Assembly (NCBI GenBank): GCA_024734495.1 | Contig: JALMQS010000681.1 | Coordinates: 8,941,576 to 9,005,575, forward strand | Source: Forficula auricularia | Lineage: Eukaryota; Arthropoda; Insecta; Dermaptera; Forficulidae | Direction of reading: 5' to 3' | Length of the DNA stretch: 64,000 nt | Shown here: piece by piece, positions 1-13,400 of the stretch | How the letters are laid out: each line of letters begins with the position of its first letter | Numbering within the stretch: position 1 is the first letter of the stretch | The notes under the pieces: model-generated | Seen by the model: only the letters and a program-made list of their open reading frames with translations | What the model was told of the DNA's origin: nothing | Databases searched by the model: none | Translations under genes and position numbers: made by a program

Positions 1-1188
1 AAGAAATGGAATCTTTTCATACAATTTCTTTTAAACTACAAAATTCTTAATCAAAAAGCTATTTTCTTATATAAAAGACATACTGTGAACCTTCAGGTAG
101 ATGAAATCGATAAAATAAGATCGATATCTTTTTCATTTATAATTCTTTTGGTTTGTTATATCGAGAGGACGTGTCTTGATCAGAGACACATTATTTTCTT
201 ATTATTAAATCAATATTCAAGTCCATTCCCTATACAAAAGTGGAATATCTTTTAACTCGTAAACTATTAATTTTATACATTTCACTCACATTTACTTTTC
301 CGTTGGAAATTAAATTGTCTTTAAAATACGTCATTATATAAATTTCCGTACCCCAAAGGGTTAGGCAGTAATGGTGAAATTTATGTGGAAATTTAGATAA
401 ATACAGCTCTAACGTCCTAGATATTAAAAAACTCTATTGAAGAAACATTTTGAAATTTAAATTTCCTAAAAGAAAGTTCATTATCGATATAATATAGATA
501 TAATCCGATGACGATTAAGCTAGAGAGGATTAAACTTTGGTGAACAATTTTATTGAAACATCAACGAAATTCCATATTCTTCAATTCAAAAAATTACCTG
601 GCCAATTCATTGGGGTTGAATTTTTATATTGAAAAATATTTACATTCCCATAACTCGAAAACTATTGATTTTAGACATTTCTCTCATATTAACTTTTCTG
701 ATGGAAATTAAATGTACTTTATTAAGAGTTCTTATATAAATTTGTTTAATCAAAGGGTTAGGCGCTAATGGTGAAATTTAAGTCGAATATTAGATGAATA
801 CGCCCTACAAACCCCACCCCTCTAGAAAAATCGAAACTCCATTATTACTATGCATTATTTAGTATGTATTTCTCATTAAATTATTTCGTTACTTCCAAAA
901 TTTGTAAATTTTACTAAAATGTTAGTTGATCTCTAATCGGATTACCGAAATTGAAACCTTGTGGTAGCTAATCAGCCCCCCCCCCCTAGGAAAACTTCCT
1001 AATCTATGCCAATGCATATAATTTGTAATGTGTAGGTATACTCATTTAAGACACATACTCTTTGTTTTATAAATTCTTTATAAATCGAAAAAATAGCTGC
1101 TCTTTGTTTTTCATCTATTAATTATAAACATTCATATTTTTTTACAATTATTTACATTAATATCCTCTGTATTTTTATCTTTTTGAAG
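1..1188. other. Intron upstream of the TIG exon
   Basis: AT-rich sequence with no open exon that I can support. It ends in a pyrimidine-rich tract and AG at 1187-1188, the acceptor for the first exon in the window. Two diverged copies of a roughly 150-bp segment seem to occur (around 240-420 and 640-800), sharing phrases such as an 'attgattttagacatttctctca'-like core and 'gggttaggc'. This suggests an old duplicated repeat. A C-run lies at 976-986. Confidence 0.6.
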
Positions 1189-1456
1189 ATGGTAGAAACT
1201 ATGGCATCCAATACCGATGGCAAAACAACACCACCATCAGCCTCAACAGAGGATCCTTCTCCACGAATGGACTATCGAGAAGGAACAGCCAATATCACAG
1301 ATTATTCACCCGAATGGGCTTACCCCGAAGGTGGAGTCAAAGTACTCGTGACGGGTCCTTGGTACTCTACCACCTCTCCATACACTGTTCTTTTCGACAC
1401 CTGCCCCGTCCCGACTACGCTCGTGCAAAGCGGAGTACTTCGTTGCTACTGCCCAG
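1189..1456 (+). CDS. Camta: Camta exon: start of IPT/TIG domain
   Basis: Acceptor after AAG at 1186-1188 and donor CAG|GTAATA at 1457. The reading enters at phase 0 and leaves at phase 1. The first 35 residues are a polar linker rich in Ser/Thr/Pro. From residue 36 (ITDYSPEWAYPEGGVKVLV) the IPT/TIG fold begins, with the family's 'ySPeWaypeGG.KVLvtGpW' pattern and then a CxxPVPTTLVQSGVLRCYCP strand region. The exon is clearly richer in GC than its flanks. The in-frame ATG at 1189 is not taken as the gene start, because CAMTA proteins carry the CG-1 domain before this point. Confidence 0.95.
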
Positions 1457-4400
1457 GTAATAATGTTTCTCTATTTTAACTATAATGGCTTTAGTCAAAC
1501 CTAAGATCAACATTCAAGAGGTTTTGATATTAATTTAAAAATAAAAAATAAAAATTACCCATATACTAGGTACAAGGTACTTTAAACAAAATTTACTTTT
1601 TACATTGCCTAGGTACAATTTTCTGCAAATACTCGTACCCAAACTTGAGTACAAAACTAAAAGAACCTGTTACAACACTGACAACATCTTGGTGGGGACA
1701 CATTTTTACCACCCTTTTGAGCGAAGAATCAATATTTTTAGGTACAGTAGTTCCTCGATAATCCGGCACTCGATAGTTCGGTAGACTCGATTGTCGGGCA
1801 TGCGTCAGAAATCGATTTTTTAACGAAATTCGAAAACATCATCAGACGACATCGCTGATTGAACATTGAAATTTCATCCAAAGTGCCCATAAAGACTCAT
1901 TTGAGGTGAAATACACATTTACTGTTTATATTATACTTTATGTTAGTTTGTAAATAAAGTTCACGTTTTTGATCTTTAAATTGTTATTACTGACATATTT
2001 CCTTGTTCAAGTAAGTTTTTTTTAAAGCACCTCAATATTCCGGCGAAATCGGTAATCCGGCATTAGCAGATCGCCAAGTCTGCCGGATTATCCAGGTTCT
2101 ACTGTAGTTCTTATTGTCTTTTTGATTTGATATTTCGACTTTCTGTGTACTCATATGGCTATCTATAATATTTATTCTCTGATTTTTATATACCTACAAA
2201 CTTAAATTAATACAAACATTTGAGTGTTTTACTTTTGAAAAATAGATGGAATTTTTTTCAAAAAGAACAACTCCGGGCTTCCTACCTATATTTTATTCAA
2301 ATGAGTAGGTGAATAATGATATATAATATATACATAATTATCTACTAAGATCTTTGATTAAATTGTCCTTATTCATCTACAAATTTATTCTTTATTTAAT
2401 ATTCGTACTCTCTTCTTACAAATTCGTTTCTTATTTTAAGATAGAATGTTAAAAGCTCATGTTAACTTAAAACATTGATTTGTGTCTAACGCCAAATCAA
2501 TCCTCAAAAGTTCTGAAACTTTTACTTTATACTTTATGTGAGTTGAGTAATTTAGCGGTTAAAGATATACTCAAAAACCAGAAAACTCAGTATCCACATT
2601 AATTTCTTTTTCAAATGCTTGTTAACAAAAGAAATAATAACTCGCTAAGATTCCTTATAAAAAGTAATGAAAATCTCTGATTAGGAAATCTTGATTTTAG
2701 TTGTGTTATTTCTAACAAAGGCTTCTTTTTTCCAGCTCACGAGGTAGGCGTAGTCAGCCTGCAGGTGGCCTGCGAAGGATTTGTCATCAGCAATGCTGTT
2801 AGATTCGAATACAAGAAGGCCTGGCGAGGACAAGAGAGAGGTCAAGCAGTAGAAACAGCCCAGGCTGATAATCTTTTGAAGTTTTCCCTTCTACAAAGAT
2901 TGGAAGCGATCGATGATCGACTGCATGTCAAACAGGAACCTGATCAGCCGGATTTGGTATTATAAAAATAAAATTTGCAAGACAATGAAAATAAAAATAT
3001 GAAGCATTTAAAATGAGAAGCAGAATATCTCCAAAAAGAAGCGAATTTAAAATAAAATTTATTTGTTTTAAAAACAAACATGTTTTGTTAAGGGAGAATG
3101 GTGTAGGTTCTTGGTGAAATCATTTTAAATAAAGTAATGAAATTTTTGAAAAATTTTTTAGAAACTTTTTAAAATTTAAAATATAAAATACTAACATTTA
3201 GGGAAATCAGTGTTGGTTTATAGTGAAACATTAAACACAGGAGTTTTTTAACGGGTTATAGTGGTATGTTTCACAAGTAAAAATATAAAATTGAAAAATT
3301 AAAAAATTTCTTTAATTATATTTTTGGAGTTTTATTTTACTCTATACATATTTCTATACTACAGTATTTTGTAAACTCCTGATGATGGGCTCATTACCCG
3401 AAATATGTATATGAGTAAAATAAAACTCCAAAAATATAATTAAAGGAATTCATTTAATTTTTTCTACATTTTTACTATAACACCACTATAGCCCATTAAA
3501 AAACCTCCTGTCTATAAAATATTTTCACATAAATAAAAGATCAGATCCAGTTTAGCACGACTCTATATATTTCCGAAATATATAGAGTCGTGCTAAACAA
3601 GCATCTGATCTTTTATTTATGTGAAACCTACCAGTATTTAAAATTTTAAAAAGTTTCTAAAAAAATTTTCAAAAATTTTCTTTACTTTACAAATAGGTTT
3701 ATTTATTTTTTATTTTGTTATGGTCAAGACAATATCAATAGTTAGTTTCATTCATAATTTTCAAAAGTGAAACTGGAAAGACTGAGAAAATACATCTAAC
3801 TTTTGTCTAAAACATTTTTCTTTTATGAAACAGTTAAATATTATTCAGAATTAAAAAAAAATATGTAGTAATTTTTTCAATGACATAATTTTCAAAATTC
3901 GAATCAGCCAGTGCGACCTGGCACGTAAAAAGCTTTAAATTTTAATCTAACCAAAAATAATAGGCTGTGTCCTTAGATCGAATTAGATATGTTAAATTGT
4001 GAATAGTCATATCCGGCACTTAAATTAATTTCAACATACAATGCTGATTCTCATGGTGTTTTTTATATTTTTACAACAGAGTAGGAATTTGAGATATATT
4101 TAGTCAAAACTACGAAAAAGGGTGTTTTGACCTATTTTTGAAGCGTCTTAGATAGAATGGAACAGAATTATTTGAAATCATAATATTTTTGAAGAAATAT
4201 TTTTTCTCTTTGGAGAGGCCGACTGGTAGAATTTTTAGTTGAAAATTAATGAAAAAAAACCTATTTAATGCTTTTGTTAAGACAAATTTCAAACACTCCT
4301 AGAGGAGAGAAGAAGGAAGCATCTTGTTTGTTTCCTTCATTGACCCTTTTTTTTTTAATGATATTGATGGGAGAAAGAGATACACCAGAAGGTGCATCCC

Positions 4401-7400
4401 CTAAAGGCCTGTATGGGATGGCCCCTCCATCGTGAAAAGAACAGAGTAGAAGGAAAGAAGCCGGGATCACGAGCCAAATCTCAGAAAGTTACGATCCAAT
4501 ATCCAATTTAGGTACTAAGTTTTTAGGGGCTTTGAGCAGTTGTAAATTCTCCGTTCGATAAATTAAGTTTTAAATTTATCTCCTACTTAATTGAAACCCT
4601 GAAGGAGGAAAGAATCTTCCGAAACGTTGGTTTTAAAGAGAAGGAAAAAAAGAATGACAGTCCAATAAATACATCTTATTTGGAAATGTAATAATTTTTT
4701 TCTTCACTATCCTTGGACTGGTTTGGCTTCCATATCTTTTCAACTCATAATATTTTATTTCATTAATATAAAAAAAGCTTCCTTTTTATTTTCAATTAAC
4801 CGCTTGGTTTAGCTTAATTAGAACTCGATTTATAGCTAAAAAAAACCTTTTATCCATGTTTATTATGATTTGAAAAATGTAGTTTTAGTTTTTTTTCTCT
4901 AAATCGAATCCTAACAGAGCTAAAAGCAAGCGGTTAATTGGAAATTAAAGAGGACGCTTTCTTATATCAAAAAAATTTGATTACTATATTGCTTCTGTAT
5001 TTGTTGAAGGAGGAGATATCAGCCAAAGTTGGATGCGCTGGGTTCAATAAAATAACCTGAATAAAAGGTACACATATGTGATCGTACCGCATTTTGTGTA
5101 TAACTCCCAATTAACTGAAGATGGCCAAATAAATTCAGGCTGAAACGTTTTATTCAGGGTGTTTTATTGAACCCAGCGCAGCCAACTTTGGCTGATACCT
5201 CCTCCTTCATCTAATACAGTTTCATCACAGCTACGAACTCTAACAACATCTACTAGTATATTGCTTCGAAAATCGTTCAAAATCGTCTTTTAATGGAATT
5301 TTAACCGAAAATATCTCAAAGTCCTAAACTGTTGTAAAAAGTCGAACAATGCCATGAAAATCAGCTTTAAAAATTACTAGGATCAAATCTTAGAGTTTCT
5401 GATAAAAATTTATATTTAATTATTAAAGTCCATAGCATCCATATTATTTAATTAATCAACTACGTTGGCAGGTATTTGGACAGGTAGGTAGCAAATTAAA
5501 AAATTGTCATTGATTTACGCGACGTTTCGCCAACTTTATTTTGGCTTCATCAGGCGTCTAAAAAACACAAAAAACAAGAGTCTCAGAGAAATCAACAAAA
5601 GCTACATCATTTTTTTCCATTCTTTTTTTCTTCTCTGACCAAATCAACAAACAATATTACATGTAACATACCTCAATGATTATGATTAATATTAAGATAT
5701 AACAGATGAGCACATATTTATGAATAAAATCAATTGTAATTAATTCTTTAACCGACTTCAAAAAAGGAGGATTCTATTCGACTGATTTTTTTTTTTGTGT
5801 CTATGTTACTTCATATCTCCGCCAATTGTGAACCGATTTTGATGATTTTTTATTGCATTGGGTTCAGTCTAGCTTCCGATTGGTCACGTTTTTTTTTTAT
5901 TGGTATTGGACCTTTTTTGATATGTTTGTACAGGCATAACTTCTTTGTTTATGATTCTTTTTTTATTGGAAAGAGGGTGCCTTAGGGGTGATACCATATT
6001 AAGTTGGTCAATTTCTGAAGATATGATCAATGACGAAATAACTTAAATCTCCAATTCTTATGACCAATTATTCGAAATTATGAGAAATAAAATCTTTTAT
6101 AGAAAAAATCTTAAAACATTCATTTAAAACCCGCAAACGTTTCGAGATAATGTCTATATTTATGAATTGAATTTTATTATCATTTTCTGATTCATTCGCC
6201 CGACGCTTTCTCTTACGAGATGTCATGCAAGGTATTATATTAAGTCACTATTAATAACATCACTAAAAAGAGAAAAATAAAAATAATTTTATAAAAAAAT
6301 AAAACTACTTCAAAAAAATTAAATGCAACAAATAAAATACTAGTAACTCAAAATCAAATAAATAACTAAAAGGTATAATAATCTTATTTAGTTACAACTA
6401 AACGATGAGAGTATTAACATGAAATTACTTTTTGAAGTCGATGCCAAACATATACTTTTTATGAATCGCACTCTGACGGATCTTACTTAGTACGTTTGGC
6501 GGGTACGCTCGCTTATAGATATAGTTTGTTTGGCACCGACTTCAAAAAGTAATTTCATGTTAATATTTCATCGTTTAATTGTAACTAAATTAGATTATTA
6601 TTTTATACCTTTTAGTGTATTTGATTTGATTTTTGAGTTTACTATTATTTTATTTGTTGCATTTAATTTTTTTGAAGTCGGTTTTTATTTTTTTATAAAA
6701 ATTATTTTTTTATGGTCTGAACAATGATCCAATTTATATAAAAAAGAAAGATTTAAACGACAGGATCCTTGTTCAGATCATAAAAAGAATTAATTACAAT
6801 TCATGTTATTCATAAATAGAGTATGTGCACATCTGTTATATCTTAATATTAATCATAATCATTGAGGTATGTTACATGTAATATTGTTTGATGATGTGGA
6901 CAGAGAAGAACTAAAGGAATGAAAAATAAAGTAAAAATGATGTAACTTTTGTTGATTTCTCTGAGACTCTGTTTTTTTTTGTTTTTTAGACTCCTGATGA
7001 AGCCAAAATAAAGTTGTCGAAACGTCGCGTAAATAAATGACAATTTTTTGATTTACTACCTACCTGTCCAAATACCTGCCAACGTACTTGATTAATTTAT
7101 ATTTAATTTTTGTCAACCAGGGATTTGCCTAATTATCTAATAAATATTTGAGATAGTAAACACTTGTTAGATTAATTAACTCTCTGCGCCCCCTAGGCAT
7201 CGTTTTGGAGATATTCCACTTTCCAGATTAGATGCCTCACCTGGTATAATTTTCATTTGAAATGCTTACTATAATCTGATATTTCCTTGTTTGTTGTCTA
7301 TTTTGTGATATGTATTTTTTAGATTGAAGGCTCTGCATTATTCAGTCAGAGTAATTTCGAAGATCGTCTTGTTAGTTATTGCGAGCGAATGGCCTCCAGG

Positions 7401-10400
7401 GCTTGGAGAAGTGATGACGTCAGCGGTTCCTGGTTCTCTTCACACAGGGGCATGACGCTCTTACATCTTGCAGCGAGTTTAGGTTTCACCAGGTCTATAT
7501 TGATTCTATTTGGATTCTCTGTAATATCACATACTTCTAAAGGGCATTTGTCCCTGTCTCTATACCTATGTACCTAGTATGTTTGTATGTCCGTCCCCCA
7601 ACAAAAACAGTCGTCTTGGTTACCAATTTAAATGAAATTATATAAAAATAAAATATTTAATTCTGTTAAATTCCATAAACATTTCTCTATAAAAACAAAA
7701 AAATAAAATTTATTTTCAAAAAGCAATTAAAATTGACTCCAAGATTAGGTACCATAATTCCGGGATCGGGGGGAGGGTTCGTGTGTGGAGAGTGTTTGGA
7801 GATAGAGAAGGAGGGTTCAGGGGGTCCAGGTGGTATGGGCGCCCAGGGGTGGGGTTTGGGGTCCAGGGGAGAGATGGGGGTCCTGGCGTTTCGGCACCTC
7901 TCCACATATACCTGTGCTGAGTGTGTTTAGTTGTTTTACACAGATATACGGGACCTTAGATCATGAAATATATAGACACGCCCTAGTGTCGATTTGGTGA
8001 GGCCAACATCAACTAGAGAATGTGACGTCATCTGTAGGTAGGAACACCCAGAAATAGCATGGCCACTATAGGAATTATTATACATTGAGATAAATTTATC
8101 GTAGTTTAGATTATTTATTTTGGATTCCAATAATCGCAAATTAATATTATATTAATATTACCAAAATATTTATACGAGAACGTGACGTCATCTGTAGGTG
8201 ATGTTGGCCTCACTTCACTCTGTGTGGAGAGTAGCAGAGGGCGCGTCTATATATTTCAAGGTCTAAGTACGGGATCTACTTTTTAACGCCGGTTCCGAAA
8301 TGCTAGTTTGGAGAGGTTGACTATGCAATTATACTTTTGGTAGTTTGCAATTGCTTTCCAAGAGGAGGTGACTGCAAATATCTACCCAGACTGGGTCTCG
8401 ATCCAGCATGCTTCAGGACAGCGGCCCGACACTGACCACTGACCCACATTCGCCCCCCAATAATAAAAGGGAGGGAGCCACCTGACTAGCAACAGGCCCG
8501 CCTAAGGCGGGCGTCGCAGCTAGTTATTATATAAAAATTTAATCAAATATATCTCTTCCAAGAGAATAATATCAATTAATAAGAAAACTATTATAGAAAA
8601 ACAAAGAATTAAGTAAAATTTTATTATTTTATCTCTAAGTTCTCATATGATGCATAATATTTATTATTTCAACTTCTAATTTATGACTATGGGTTTCTTC
8701 AAAAATAATTTTTTGATTGCGTTATTTTCGCTCTTTAGTTTTTACATCTCTAAAATCAATAAAGATAGCCTTTAGCACAGTGGTCCCTAGCCCCATGGGG
8801 ATAAAATAGCTTCTTGAATGGGATAATCAGACTAATTAATAAATGGTTGACGATAAAGGATTCAATTTTCGCGCTACGGTGCGTGGATGGATATTATTTC
8901 AAAACAAGGGTTAGACACATGACTTGTTTCGAAACAGGGGAAATGAAACTGAAAAGGTTAGGAATTACTATTTTAGCAAAAAATGTATTAATATTGAAAA
9001 ATTTAAAGGAATATCCGAGTTTTTAATTTTAATTTATAAGAAACAAATTAAGGATAAAACTTTCTGCGTAAGTTAAATACATATTTTCTTTTATTTGAGT
9101 CTAGTTTCTTTAGTATAAGTAATAAAAATATTTCACATTAAGGTCAATTTCAATTTAATCTTTATACTAAAGATAATTAAAAATCAAAGCAAAGAATTAA
9201 GCCCTTATTTTTAGTTAGATTAATATCATTATTTAGTAATTAAATTCGGAGATCTTATTTAACCTCAGATCATAACCCCCACAAGGGGGCTCCAAGTGTA
9301 CCTGTGGATCCCGGGTCTGGGGTCTTGATGTGACATTTTTTTTTGAAGGGGTATATTAAAAAAATACGTAGGGCTAACAACTTTTTCCACTTCATAAAAA
9401 ACATACTTATTCCATGGAGCCAGCTTCAAATTTGGGGCCCTGGGTCCGAAATTTTATTTCATTTGGGGCCATGTGACCTAATGTCTCACTTCTTGTTGAA
9501 TTTTGACTAATCTTTTAATCATTCTACAGTGACGTAGCTAGGGGGGAGGGGGCAAGGGGGTCAAGGGGTCTATCATCCCTTAGATTCATCTCTAAATAAA
9601 TCTTAATATTATTGTGGTTAAATTATATGGGTTGATTTTTGAAAAATTTCATCTTTTTTCAAAAAAAGATCCTTATATTAATTATATATAAAAATTATAT
9701 TACTACAGTGGAACCTCGAGATACGATAAACTCGTTTAATTCGTTCCAGCATTGAGCTCGTATTGCGAATTTCTCGTATCTAGAAACAAACTTCCCCATT
9801 GAAAATAATTCGAATCCAGTTAATCCGTTCCGCATCCCCTTAAATATCAACACAAAAATCAATTTTCCTAATAAATAACCCTGGAAATAATATAACCGTA
9901 GTTTACCTTTATTAAGAGTCCTGACTGGCGATAGGGATGTGGGAAGACGAAACGTGTTGCTGTGGGAAGGAGAGTCCCCTTCTGATTTAGTAAGGCACTC
10001 TCTTTTTGGGAATCTTATCCCACTGGAACCAGGTTGTGGATCAGAATCATTTGGTTGGTTTACCAAAAACTCATCTAATAACACTTGCTTCTGTCTCCTT
10101 TTTACCTCTAAAATGCGACACTACATTGTCATTACACAAGTCCATGATGCGCCCACTTACTGCTTTATTAGGGTGATTTTCTTTAAAGAAAGTTTTCAAT
10201 TCTTCCCACGTTGCCAACACTTCTTTAATCTTACTGGAAGAGAGGGCCTTATCTCCTGTTCTCTCCTCCCCTAACGAAAGCTCTTCTACCACCTCTTGCT
10301 GCTGCTCCTTGTGAAGTTCTATAAGTTCGTCCGTTGTAAGTTCTTCACTATGCTCCTCCACTAACTCATCCAGATCAGCAACATCCACATCCAGATCCAT

Positions 10401-13400
10401 ACTTTTCCCTAGAGATACAATTTCTTTGACTAGCTGCACTGTGTTATCCATAGGTTGAGGATCGAAACATAAGGTTCGTTGCTCTTTACTCGAGTCAATG
10501 CTCGTATTTAGAGACCAATTTTTTGCTAATACCTTCCTTGTATCTCGAGGTTCCACTGTATATGTGTTTCTGGAGGGGGCGCTAGTTATGTTTGCTACAT
10601 ACTGTTTTTCTATTTTTTTGAGAGACGCAATATTAATATTCTAATATATTTTAGGCTTTTGAACGCTTTATTGCATTGGCGATCTGAAAATTCATCTCTT
10701 CTTTTGGAAACAGAAGTGGATGCTCTTAGCCAAGATGATGATGGCTTTACACCACTGGTAACTGATGATCATTTATCTTATTTTTTTTATTTTTTTCCTT
10801 GATTGTAATTCTAAATATTAAAATTTTCAAATTTATTCTTTATCACATTCTGCAGGCCCATGGAGAGCCCTGAGGCAAAATTAAACCAACGGGGCCCCTC
10901 AATGCTGAGACAAATAAAAGTACTACATTTTTCAATTTGTTAAATATTTTATTATTTAACAAATAAATAAATCCGTAACTTAATGTGCATTGTTACCTAA
11001 TTTTGTTATTTTATATTTTTATTTATAATAAGTAATGGATTTTAGTAGTACAAAAATGTATTTAACAGTGATAATGTCGGGCCCCTTTTGGGCCCGTTCA
11101 CGGGGGGTAACTACCCCCCTCACCTCTCGTCGGGCCTGACAATCTGATAATTAAAAAAAAAGAAAATTTTCTAAAAACGTCTTTGTTTCTCATTGAATTG
11201 TTCTTTATTTTGAAAATCTCTCTTCCTAGACTTACATATTTCGGAGAGTGTTTGTCCTACTTAATAATTATAATTTTTAATTATTATAAATTTTCAGTAC
11301 ATGAGTTAAAATAAGTATGGTAATTTTCAAAGCACAATTCCATAAAAATAAAAATAAAATACGGTACATAAATAAATCTGCAATTTCTAGATGTGACATT
11401 GATGACTAGATTGTGACAAAGAATAAATTTTAAAGGTTTATTTTTTTTTAATTGAATTTTAGTAATTAATGATAATTTTATTTGCAGATGTGGGCATCTG
11501 CTCGTGGTCATTTGGAAGGAGCTATTATTCTCTATCGATGGAATCCCACGGCTTTGAATGTTAGGAGTGGCGTAGGATTGACGGCGGCCGAAGCAGCTCG
11601 GCATCATGGATATGGGGTTCTCGCTGAAGAACTGGAGCGTCTTGAAGCTTGTCGCGAACATGATAATATGAGTGTACCCACCAATACTACCTCGGAACAT
11701 AGTCTCGAAACATCTCTTCTTCCAGTCCCCCGAAGCCATTGGTAAATGTTATTCCAATGAATATAATAAGCTCCAGTCAGGGACGGATCTATATATGGGC
11801 TTTTAGGACTGCAGCCCAGGGCCCCGTGAATATTAAGGGCCCTCAGCCCCATTGCCCAGACAGACTGTAAAATTACAGCAATATTGCGAACCTTGCACAA
11901 TATTGGCAATGTTGCTGCATTGGTAAATGTTATTCCAATGAATATAATAAGCTCCAGTCAGGGGCGGATCTATATATGGGCTTTTTGGACTGCAGCCCAG
12001 GACCCCGTGAATATTAAGGGCCCTCAGCCCCCATTGCCCAGACAGACAGTAAAATTACACGATATTGGCAATGTTGCTGCAATGTAAAAGAGGCGGACAT
12101 AGGAATATTGATTCAATGTTGCTGCAATGTTCCTGCTATCTCCCTGCCAGGTTTAATATTGCAATATAATATTGCTGTAATATTCCTTTCTCTCTGGGTG
12201 AAGACAAGTTGCTCTTTGTGTATAATTTTTGAATAGTATATTTTTTTATTTACAATTTAATAACAATTTCGGTAATTTGAGTATTAAGATTGGAAGGTTG
12301 TTACCAACTTCCTCACTTGTGAACTAAAAATGCAATATCCAGAACAACTAAAATAGGGTTGTTTATTGGACTGTTATTCATGAAAACAGTTTTTTGACAA
12401 ATTGACAATTAGTTTGATTAATTAGGTAGGCCCCAAGTAGTGTTAGCCCCCCCCTCCTCACAAATTCACGGTCCTCTCATGGCTCTAGTTAAAAACTATT
12501 AATTTCTCCGAAAGGTATAAATGATTTAATAAATTTCCAAAAATAACTTTACCGAATTTTTTGGCAAACTTTATTTACTTATCACCGATATTATTGATAT
12601 AATAAATAGTTTATGGGCAGAGGAAAAGAAGTTGTGCAAGAACTGGTGAATCTTCCATTTACATATAGAGTACCTGGCCACCGAGCGATGCTCGGTAACT
12701 TTTTGCTTCAGTTAAAATCTATATATTAATCCCCGAACCCCAAATATTCTAAATCAATACCAATCTAATCATGAAAATAAAAAGCTCCCTAATCTAGACG
12801 GCGCCAGGATTTTCTTATAGGAGGGCAGTTATAAAGGAAATTTTTTGAGAGCTTTGAAATACAAATCACAGCCTAATTTTTACTTTCCCTAACAATTCAC
12901 TTTCCAAATATTTTAATAATTAGCTCTGGTTGCGTAGAAAAGGGAAAATTAATTGACAAAATTTCATGTAGGGATTAGCCCCCCCCCCCCCACCTGTGTC
13001 AATGGTCAAAAACTAATTATATATAAACTTTGTGAAACTAAATACATTCATTTTTCTTTTTATACGTCCAAGCTAAAAAATGCCGAGATCCTAAACCAAA
13101 TTATGAAGCTTTTCTACATTACAATAGCATACTTTAATTATTATATTATTTATACTTCTATTTTTCAATATTTTTTGTAATTAACTAATCTTTTTGTCTT
13201 TTTCTCACTAGTTTTCGAACGGACAGCCTGTCTCTTTTAGACACCGACGCATCCTTATTAGATGCAAGCCTTGGACTTTTAGATACCCCAGCGTTATCAC
13301 CTGCAAGTTCTGTTACTTCCCTCACTTCTCTCACATCTCTGAATTCGCTCGCATCTACCTCCAGGTCTCATGATGGCGTCTTCCTTCGACCCGAGGCTGT

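Noticed and set aside
9939..10274. + strand frame of 111 codons
   Set aside because: It is the complement of the Tigger transposase remnant.
11284..11909. - strand frames of 151 and 101 codons across the ankyrin exon
   Set aside because: They overlap a clearly conserved + strand exon and have no protein character.
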